IMG/VR virus record: IMGVR_UViG_3300020455_000048
Location: 1-34,785 of that record
Source of the DNA: a virus
Strand: one strand, 5' to 3'
DNA: 34,785 bases
A program made the position numbers and the translations under genes. The notes under the pieces were generated by a model, which was not told the origin of the DNA, made no database searches, and saw only the letters and a list, made by a program, of their open reading frames with translations. Below, piece after piece: positions 18,501 through 30,500 of the stretch; position 1 is the stretch's first letter; each line of letters opens with the position of its first letter.

Positions 18501-21500
18501 AATGACTTAGTTCCTGACATTCCATTATCAGTAGAACTCTTAAATGTATGTTCGTAGAAACCTCCAGATTTAACAGCACCAGCAGTGGCACTTACAAAAG
18601 TATGAGGATCTGTATTTGTGGAAGGTATAGTAGTTAATACTTGTAATGTTATTGTAGTGTCAGTAGTTGCCTGAACAGTAATTGCTGTATTATAATATGG
18701 ATCATTACCATTAGATCTTGGATATGATTTTTGAGCAGCCGTACCAGTAGCACCACCAAATCCACAACTAAATTTAATAGATTCTTGTTCTAATCTAACA
18801 CTTGTTCCTGATTTTATAGTATGTGTTCCTATCTCAAGAACCATTAATCCAGTATTAGGATCATACGTAGTTCCTGTCGTTGGTGTATAAGCAACAATTG
18901 GACTTGTTCCGACATTTGTTTCAAATTGAGTATCTGTCGCACTGGATACAACTAACCACTTATTACTTGAAGGATCGGTTACTCTTGGATAAGTATGATC
19001 TGATCCATTATTATCCATAGCACAGGTAAATGTGATTGAATTATCATCAAATTTAACCTGTTCATTATTAGTAAACTTATGAGGAACAAATACAGCACCA
19101 GAAATAGCACTTACAAATGTATGATCATCCACATTAGTAGAAGGTGTTGTTGACAATACATTTACAGTAATCGTACCAGCATCGGTATCTACAGCAGTGA
19201 TTGATATAAACGTATCGTATGCTGGATCAGCACCACCAGCAGGATTACCTGTTCCAGATGATCTAGGATATGTCTTTTCAGCAGCAGTACCACCAAATTC
19301 ACAACTAAATGTTAATGAATTTGGAGCAATCTTAACTTTGTTAGTTGTATTTAATGAATGCTTACCAATATTCAATACCATATCACCTGTTTGTGGATTA
19401 TAGTCAGCCCCACTAACATCATAATGTTTACCAGCACTAACAGTCATAATACCAGCAATAGAATCATACTCTGCATAATTAACCTTATAATCCACAGGAG
19501 CAGGTATTGTATGACTTCCATCAATAGTTAATAACAAATCACCAGTAACAGAATTATAATCTGCCTTAGTAGGTGTAAATGATTCACCCATAAAGGATCC
19601 AGTGTATGCTGTAATAGAATTATTAGTTGAACTTACAAACTTATGAAGATAGTTAATATCATTGACTCCAATAGAAACTGGATTGCGATAACCAGATCCG
19701 AATGTTAATTCATCATAATATGCCCAAACTTCACCATTCTTGAAATAATTATGAGGAATAGTACAAATACCAGCAAATACTTCAAATGTTCTTTCAGATG
19801 CAACTCCAACTAACTGTAAAGGTCTATCAGTATCTTGGAAAACATTGGTTGTTATTCCAGCATGTTGTACCTCACAATCCATCCACATATTTTCTACTTT
19901 AACTGCTTCAGGAGTTCCTAAAGCAAATCCATGTCCAGTATTAGTAGTAACTGTCATAATTCCAGATCTGTGGTCATAATGAGCAGTTTGAATACCACCA
20001 CCAACAGGTCCAACTGATGTTCCAACACCAACAATACTACCAATAGTACCATTAACCAACTTAGGATGAACTCTAGCACCAACTAAAGGAGCATAACCAC
20101 GTCCAACTGTTGATCCTAAAGAAACTATTAATCCACCTCTAGGAATTTGGTTTTGATTAATATCAAATTCAGATTGAATCTTTTGTCCATTTTCAGAACT
20201 AATACCAGTAAATACAACACTAGAAATTCCAGCACTAGTATCTGTTACAATCTCATAATTATTTCCTAAGTTGTTAAGAGTTAAAGGTGTTTGGAATACT
20301 CCATTAACAAATAAAATACCATTACCCACACTAACACCTGTTGATGTATTAGCACCTCCAACAGTTAGAGTATATGTTCTTCCAATTCCAGTAAATGAAT
20401 CTGAAAGATCATCAAATATCATATTTGTATCATAATTTGATCTTAAGAAAGTTCTTCCACTATATTCTGCTTTAACATACGGAAGATTAGTTAAACTTCT
20501 TCTTGTTCTAGTATTTCCTTTTGGAGCATCTAAGAACCATGCTGTACTATCAACAACATTAAATGATCCTCTATAAACTTGGACATTACTGTTGGCAACA
20601 TGAATTTGTTCTGATAATCCTAAACATCCTCTCTTAACTTTAACAAGAGGAATTGTTCCATTAACTGAATTAATTGTTCCTACAAGATCTGTACCAAATC
20701 CAACTTCTTCAACCTTCATATATTCATTATTAACCTTTAATACATCTCTTGGTTGAACGGAACTTATTCCACTCAAAGAGAACTGAGAAAGACCTATACC
20801 AATTGTTGATGGAAGATTATGGTTAATTGAAGTATATGTAATTGGTTGTTGAATAATACCATCAAGTCCAATAACAGTTTTACTCAATTTATTTGTCATC
20901 TCAAGTTTATGGGCATTACCCTGACCCGAATTAGTAAATGTTATTGGAATAGCATCATCAGCACTTACATACTCTTTTCTACTAAACAACTGAATTTTAT
21001 CTGGATCCAATGCCTTAACATATACAGTAGATGGCATTGTTGTTTGAACAAACCCATTATTGTCCATAGTAGCAGCAATTCCTATTGCTACTGGAGCAAC
21101 ACCTATAAATGTTGAGGCTTCTTTATATGTTATCTCTTCATTATCATTAAAGAAATGATTTGGTATTGTTAATGTACTTCCACCACCAACAGTTGTAGAA
21201 ACAGTATTTGGATCTGATGGATTAAATCTCTTAAAGTAAATTGGTGTTCCTTCAAATTTAAGATCAAAATTAACCTTATTTCCTCTACTACCATTAGGAC
21301 CATCATATGATGCTAATATTAAATCACTAGAAACTGGACCATACTCTAGAATATCTGGTTCATTCTCAAAGTCATTTAAAGTACTGAATACTTCATTATA
21401 TGCCTGAACTTCAATTAATTCTTCAGTATCAATAAATTCTTGATCTGGGTAGAATAAGAACTCAAGATTTTGTCCAGCAGTATTTGATCCAAAAGTTCCA

Positions 21501-24500
21501 ATACCAGTATCTGTTCCAACAGAAACGTGTGGATATTGAACTGTTACTGCATCATCATTCTTATCCTGTATGACAATAACTTGATGAATAGCAGAAGTAG
21601 TTCCACAAGAAACCCTTACAAGAGATTTGACAGTACTGTCATTCTCTATAACAAGTGGTTTAGTTACCATTATTGGTTGTATGCTCCCTGAAGAACCCTT
21701 ACCACTAGAATATGAGGATTCATATCTAAGAGTTCTTTCAGATCCTTCTGGTTGATTTGGAACGTTAAATCTGTATGTTCCTATACCAGCAGTAGTCGTA
21801 CCAAGTCCAACAATATTTGTACTAACAACTAATGCCGAGTTCCTATCATTAATACAATCAAACGAGATAGTTCCTGATTCTACCTTTGTTGTTAATATAC
21901 CAACTTTACTTAAACCACTACTACTGAATGAAACATCTAAAACATCTCCATATATTTCTGAAATATATGTACTTTCTCCATCATAATTTATGATGAGTTC
22001 ATTATAATCTAATTCACCAGTAACTTTGTCTTTTATAATTGAATTAGCATAGAAAGCATTGAAGTCTGTATGTGAAAATTCTGCTATAGTTGTAGTAGTA
22101 ACTCCTAATGGAATTGCTCTCCTACCTATAGTAACGTCCATGAATCCAAGATTATTGGTAGATGGACGTGTATTACTCTTACTTAAAGTTGCAGTATGAG
22201 TACTATCAATACTTACAATTTCAGTTCCATCTTCAATACCAGGACCAGTTAGAGTTGTTCCAATACCAACTTTAGATACTGATGTTAAATCAAAATCCTC
22301 ACTAGTTAATGTTGTTCCACTTATACTTCCAGTAAATGTAGTTCTACCAACGGCAACATCAACATTTTTACCTACCAAATCAACACATCCAAATTCTTTA
22401 GTACCAGAAGATACTAAATCACTACCAAATGATGTTTTAATAATCTTAAGATCATGATCTTTTTCAAATTTTTCAGTAGGAGTAAAGTTTAAAGTTTTTC
22501 TATTGAAGGTATCAACATCTGCAGAAAAATCACCAAGTTTTATATTAGTAAAGTCTGATGTTTTTTCTAATATGAAAGCATTATCAGTACTTGTTAATAC
22601 TATAAGATCACTAAATTGAGTATCAAATGTATCTGGATCTATAATTTGTACCAAATATTTTGCATAATTTGTATTGATTTCTTCTATTTCTGTGAATAAA
22701 TCTTGACTACCTTTACTTGAAAATCTGCCACTAATATCATCATGAATAATAACCCTGTTTGTTCTACACTTAGTGTAATCGGTTAATCTCTTATTTCTAA
22801 AATTAACAAACTTAGAATTAATATCATCTCTCACATCATAATCATTAGCAAGATCAAAATAATTAATAGTATCTACTCTTCTTTCGGAAGTAATATCAAG
22901 AACAATAGAAGATACCACTGGTTGAGTAGTTCCTATACCAACAGCACTTACTTTATTTTCTATTATAGTATCTGAGAAATTCTTAAGACCTGCTGGATGT
23001 ATTAACCTATTGACTGGATCAACAAAGTCATCCCAAGTTTTTTCACTTTTAATAGAATATGAAAGATTTTGATAATAATCATTATCTGGTATTACTTGAA
23101 AATCTTCACTCAATTTACCAGTATTATCTAACCAACCATAATCCTGTCTATTAGAATAATCAACTCTAAATTTAGCCTTATTATTAATAAATCCAGTTAC
23201 TGTAGCAACAGTACCACTAGACGATCCAGTAATTCTATCACCCATCTTCAGTTCATCTATTCCATCAATTTTAATAAAATCTTCTCTAGATTCAACAACA
23301 AAAATATCTTTCTCTACAAAATCTAGTCCTTCTTTAACTAAAATAGTTTCATTAAGTGCGAATCTAGCTCTTTTTTGAACAGGAGCAAAAGTAGGATACT
23401 TAGATCTGTTTATGATATTAGCATATCCAGATTGATATGTTTTAGCAATTCCAGGATTTGTACTTACTCCAATTAAATCAAACTCAAGAATATCTGGATT
23501 TATTGCTTGATAAGATTTAACTTTAAAGAATTGATACTTATAATTTTCGGAATTATAACCAGTCCAACTAGGATCAACAGTTACACCAGATGCTGATGAC
23601 TGTTGTGTTCCAATACCAGATTCTCCAAATAATTGAATACCTTCAACAAAAATTTCATCACCCTCTTTAAATGGAGACTCATTATACCCATTAATAGGTG
23701 TTTCCATAACACATCTAGCCACTGTTCCATTAGTGGTCATAGAAACTATTCCAATACCATTAGAGTTATTGATAGCAACAACTCTATGAGTTACTGAATC
23801 TAAACCTTTAATAGGAGCAATTACATTAACCCCAGTGATACTTTGATATGGAACATTAGCAGTTAATGAAGTTCTATCAACTACCTCATCAATTTCTGGA
23901 TTATAAAGAATCAAATCTGGAGAACTTAGGTAATCAAGACCACCATCAACAACTTCAACTTCGTCAATTTGATCTAAATCATCTATCCTAACAACTGGTG
24001 GAATAAACGCTTCTGGTCTTAATGTTTTATCTGATGAATATTCAAATCCAAAATCAATTATTCTTATCTGATTGATTTTACCAATAGAAGTAGACAAAGC
24101 TACTACATTAGCATTCTCGCCCCGTAAACTAGTTACGGAAGTAAATCCAGGTACACTCTTATAACTAAAACCTTCTGATATTAATTTAACACTCTTTATA
24201 GGTCCAACTACTGTTTCGGATTTACTAGAATATTCAATAACATCACATTGATCCTTCTCATATGTCAAAACTTCAGGAACCGATCTTGGTGAAATCTTAA
24301 AGGTTTCGTCAGTAACATCAAATACTTTATAATCACCACTATAATTACTATCTACAAACTTAATTTGAGAATAATTAAGAACACTAGTATCTGTTGTGCT
24401 AATATAACCACCCTTTTCTAAAGCATAGTACATTACAGATGGCAATGCTGTGGAGAATCCTATTGATACCGCAGCACCTACAATATTTCCACTAAAGTCA

Positions 24501-27500
24501 AAAATCTGTCCACCTGTTGTACCTAAACCAACTGTTCCAACTCCAGAAACACTGAATGTTTCTCCTGCTACACCAGCATTAATAAATTCGTTTTTATATT
24601 CTTTATCATAAAATAGTTTAAAATCAAACCCATCTAAACTACTGGTTGATAAACCAAATGTTAAATTTGAATTTTTAACAACTGTTATTTGTGGGTTAAT
24701 TAGAGAAACTTCATGCTTATTACCACCATCACTAGTAATATTAACAATATTTGGCGGTATTGATACAGAATCTTTATATGTCTCAGATAAATTAAACTTA
24801 TTTGAATCTATTTCATGTACAAAATAACCACCAGTAGTTAATCCAGAAGCTATTTCGTCACTATCATAGAATAGTTTGTCACCAGTTTTATACCCATGAT
24901 TATTAATTGTTATGGAATTGTTAAGAGTATCAATGTCTGATGCTTCAAAAATTACAGTATTAATTAATAATTTCTCATGTTCTTTATTGTAACTAACTGA
25001 TACTGGAGCAGTAGATCCCAATCCAACAACAACATTAGGTACAACATTTAGTGATATCAGATCATTATTTTGTAATCCATGAGTTGTTGTATTTGCTGCT
25101 CCTATTTCAGTAATAACTGTAGAAACAATCCTATCAATATTAGCAGTTAATTGCTCATAATCAGATTCAAATGTATATTCATAATCATTGCTACCGTTAC
25201 CAAAGAAATATAATCCAGCTTCTGTTTTTGCTGCTCCAGCATTTGTAGCAAGTCCTATATGATTTGTACCTTTATCGATAACATATACATCACTAACACC
25301 ACTAGACTGATTTGGAATATAGAACTGATTTGATGCGTCATCATCTCTACCAACAAGGAAAGATGCTTTTGCTAATGGTTTTCTTAACTTAACCTTTTGA
25401 CCTGTTGTAAATGGATGATTTGGTACATATATTGTTTGTGGTGGAACAGGAACTTCAAGACTAATTTCTCCATAAGTGTAATCTAAACTAGATCCACTAG
25501 TAGTTCCTAATCCAACTGAATTATTTGGATTAAAATATTCAATTTGATTAACTTTAGACTCAAAATAATCAGTCTTAACAGGAATAGTAATACGATTGTT
25601 TATTACATCAATATTAGAACCATAAGTATGCCCAATACCAGTACCATATCTTCTAACTCTTATAATTTTTTCTAGATCATAAAGATTTAAAACTTTAAGA
25701 ATCTCACTACCAATTTGAATAGATCCACCAATAGAAACTGTATTTGGTATTTCATTAACATAAATGTCTTCAACAGTTCCAGCAGAACTATTATTAACAT
25801 TCATTGTCTTTGCTAATCCAATAATATTTGTACTAATACCAACCTTAAACGAATTATTTAATCTATAATTTGATGTACTAAGACCAGAAATCAATACTGT
25901 ATCTTCATCATTTAATGGCAGTGAAGGTAGGAAATGAGCCTGAATTTCATTCTCATTCTGCCAAACCAAAATAGAATTCTCAAATTTAGTTAAATCAGTC
26001 TTAATACTAGAAACACCAATACCAACTATCTCATCAACTATTCCTCTAGCACCAGTACCATTAGTACCAGTATTATCAAAAGTAGTAAAATCTCCAACTT
26101 TATACTTCGATCCACCATCTAAAACTTGGAAACTATCAACAACACCTCTAGTTACTGATTCAACAACAGATTTTTGTTTAATAATCTCATTAGACTCAAT
26201 CAAGAAATCATTATCTGCAAATCGATCATTTACTTTATATGGGAATGTATTTCTAGATAAACGAGAAGTATTAAAATCGAAAGATTGATCCAATGAAATA
26301 TTTTCCTGAATCAATGGTAATCTATATGTTTTACCAATAAAATATGGGAATACTGGTGTAATATTATCACTATCTAAAGTAGAAAAATAAGCATATATTC
26401 CATTAGGGAATTCTGGTGTCTTACAGAATCTACCATTATGTTTATCTAAATCACCGTTAGCATCATATCTCCAATCATTTACAAAGAATCCAGCAGGAAC
26501 ATCTGGTCTATCAAACCAATCAATATCCTTAACATATCCAGAAACTAAACGCTTAACCTCTCCAATATCATCAGGATCAGAATATCCATATGGTCCATAA
26601 ATTGGACATCCATCATATGCCCAACCAATAATAGGAGAATGTGTACCAGTTCCAGCAGCAACATCAACTCCTTCATCATTGAAATGTTCTGCTAGATGCT
26701 TACTATAAGCACTAATATTAAATGTTACTGTATCTGGACTATCACTTAATCTCTTTTTATTCTCTTCATCATATTGCCATGTAGTTGGATCTTCTGCTAA
26801 ATGGTAATTGCCAAGAGTATTCTCATGATTTACTCTATCAATAGATAATTCTCTTACTCTAGCATCTAATAATCCATTATGCCCTCTAGCATTTACAAAT
26901 ACATTTGTACTCGTATCAGAATATCCAATACCAGTATTAATCACAACAACATCAATTAATTGACCATTATTGATTATTGGTTTTAATTGTGCACCACTAC
27001 CAATAGGTCCACTTATCTCTAATTCTGGTAGAGAATTATATTCTTTACCCCTATTAAGAACAAAAACGTCCTTAATTTCTCCATTCTCTACAAAAGCTTT
27101 TACTTCAGCATCTCTACCATTCTGAATAACGATATCAGATTTTAACTTATGATTAACAACTCTTGATCCATAATGACTACCTTTTTCATAGACATATGCT
27201 CCAATTATTTCACCTGTAACGATAGGTGTTACTAAATTTGTAAAATTAACAGCAATATTATTATCTGAAGTAGCTTCTATACTTACACTAATATTTGGAT
27301 ATTTAAATACCTGATATCCAGTACCACTAGATCTTAAATCAATATACTTTCTTCTTGAATAGTCTTCAGGATGTGTTAATTTAAAGGAATTTTCATCAAC
27401 TTTAACAACTCTATATGAAAGAGAAGTATCTAATCCCTCAATAGTTGTAGGAGAATCTACACCCATACCAACCATTGTAGTATATTCTACAAGATCATTA

Positions 27501-30500
27501 TCTCTAAATCCATGATTTTTGAAGTTTATAGTATCATAAGAAGTAGATATTCCTGAAGGTTGAACTGGTAATTTTCTATACTGATAATCAGATCCTGCGG
27601 TTAATACTTTAATAGATCTCAAAGTATTCTTAGATGTTGTTCTAAATTTATGAATACCAGCAGCAGTAGTTGCTGTTGAGAATCCTATAGTATTAATACC
27701 AGCAACACCGTGTAGAGCATCGTCTGGAGTCTTAAATAATCTAATTCTTGATGGATTTAAAACCTTAACATAATAAGGTGCTCCATTAGTAAGATATTCA
27801 GTAATAGTAGTACTTGGATCTTTAAAAGCAGTAATTCCTATTGGATCATGTCCATTACTATTATAGTATATTAATTGCCCATCTATAAAGTTATGGATAC
27901 CTTTAAATGTAATTGTTTCTTCTTGAATATCTAATCCACCTGAGAAGAATATGTCACGACTATCAAACTGTACTTCCCTAAATCTTGGACCGACAATTGG
28001 TTCCAACAAACAACCAGTACCATTACCACCAGATAATGAAACTGATATTATTCTATCAATATCAAAATTCTGTTCATCTACAATTATTTCTTTTACTGTT
28101 CCACTAATAACTGGTTCACATAACGCTGTAGTAGCAGCACCCAATACTGTTGTATTGTATTGAGAAACCAAATTTGTACCAACACCTACTGGGGTCTCTA
28201 TAACAACCTTAGGTGGATTAACAACATCATATCCAGATCCACCATTAAAAATGTCTATATTCTCTATAGGACCATAATTGATCTTATCATCAGAAATACA
28301 TGATCTTATTTGAACACCATTAACCAACAATCCAATATCATTAACTGGTTCTTCTTCTTTAGCACTAACGTTTAAGTCTTGATATAGGTTAAACTTGCGA
28401 AGAGTTCTATGATCTCTTATCTTTTTATTATCAGTTGATACTGGATATAAGTTGTGAGATACGCCATTAGAAGGTGTTGAATTAAATCCTATTGGACTTC
28501 CAAAATCAATAGCACTTATTGATTGGTATAATTTAACCTTTCTTCTATCTGTACCTACACCAGCATAATAAACTCCATTATTTTGTAATCCAATGGTTGT
28601 TCCTGTTCCTGTCTGTAGAGTTGGTTCAGTTGTTCCTGTCCCTGCTCTATAAACAACAGGATCACCGCTATTAAACTTAACCTCAGTTGCGAAAGTAAAC
28701 TCTAAGAAATCTATTGGATAGTTTGTTAAGGGATCCGTTTTAGCTGGGCTGGTTAAAAATGGTTCTTCACCAGTTGGAATAGTGTTTACAATCGATTCGG
28801 CATCTATTTCATAACTTGGAAGTGAATTTGAAGCAACATAACCATAATCATTGTCTTTCGTATAAACATTTAATACGTCAGATAATACTTTATTATTACC
28901 GTAAGTAATTCCAATTCCAGTATTTTTTGCCGATGCCTTATTAAGAACTCTTCTTATATCATAATAAGCATTTGGATTAGGATCTAAAGACTCATCTAAC
29001 CAAATTCTATTTGTTTGTATCAAATTGGGTAGATCAATTTGCGTAATTTGACCGCCACCAACCTCAGTTTGTGTATTTCTTCTTAAAATAACAAAACTAT
29101 CACCTTTTTTTAAACTTGATTTATCAATTTCACTTGCTAACTCAAATGTCGTGTCTCCAGCATCGATAAATCCGTTAATTTGATACCTAGAACTAGTATT
29201 ATAAACCCAAGAATTAGCAAAAACCTGTTTAAATGACTTATTAACACTTTCTACTGGATTTTTAATAGATTCACCTAGATTTTTAACATATATCTCTTGT
29301 CCTTCGCTTATTAGACTAATATCACCATCAGGTACAAATTCAGATAAAACACCAGTAATTCTTAATTCGGACTTTTTGTTAATATCTCCATTTTCATAAC
29401 CAAAAATAGTTTCTGTTGATCTTAAATCAGATGCTATTTCAATATTTTTATCTACACCAGCACATCCAAAAAATTGATTAACTGATTTTGAGGAATATGT
29501 AATAATATTACCATCAACAACAAAATCTCCTGATGTTGGGAACCCAATCGTAGAATCTACTGATATTATCTCCGATCCAGCAGTAACATATTCCAATACC
29601 TTTGATTTTCCTGGTATTGTAAATGTACCTTCGATTAGATCTCTATCACTAAATCCAACAAATAATGAAATTTTATAATATTCTTTTCTATCTCTTGTTA
29701 ATATCTCAACTTCAGATACAGATCCACTTGTTTGACTATCTGTAGACTTAGTTATTGTTTGTCCAACTAAATTAGAAGGATTTCCACTTATTTTCTCTGC
29801 TATTATAACTTCTCTACGAATATATTCAGCACCTGATGGTTTAATTAGACGTTCTTCAAGGTCTAAAACTTCAGCATCCTTACCAAATAAGACTTTAAAA
29901 AGAATTTTTACAGACTCAGATATACCTTTTGATTGATAAAATGATCTAGCAACCTTAATAAAATTACCAACATCAATACCAGAAGCAAATTCATTGTCCT
30001 CTAAACCAGGTAAGAATGTTTTCTTTAATTTTCTATAAAATTCCTGTAAGAATAGTACACTTAAGTTAGTAACAGTAGAACCTGTAGTATGATCAGCAGC
30101 ATTAGTATCCTTAAATTCTAAAGTTTCTTTATTGACATTCTGTATTGTCGATTCTATACTACTTTTATAATTGGTTACACCACTAAATCCACGTATACAA
30201 CCAGTAAAGGTAGTGTCTGTTTTACCTGTATATGTTATTATTTCATCATCAATCTTTAATAATCCATACTCAGCAGGAAATCCTTTAGTTGAATCTACAT
30301 TAATTGTTGGATTAATAACATCCGTAATTGAAATATCAGAAGTTAATGTAGTTTTACCTGTAATAACTTCAGGAACTAAATTATCAACTTTGATATATCG
30401 ATCAAAGTTTTCTATTATATCACCAGCAGATCCTTGATATTCTAAAGAATTGTAGTAAGTTTTTAGAAAATCAACAGCTAATGGAAAATCAGCAACCACA

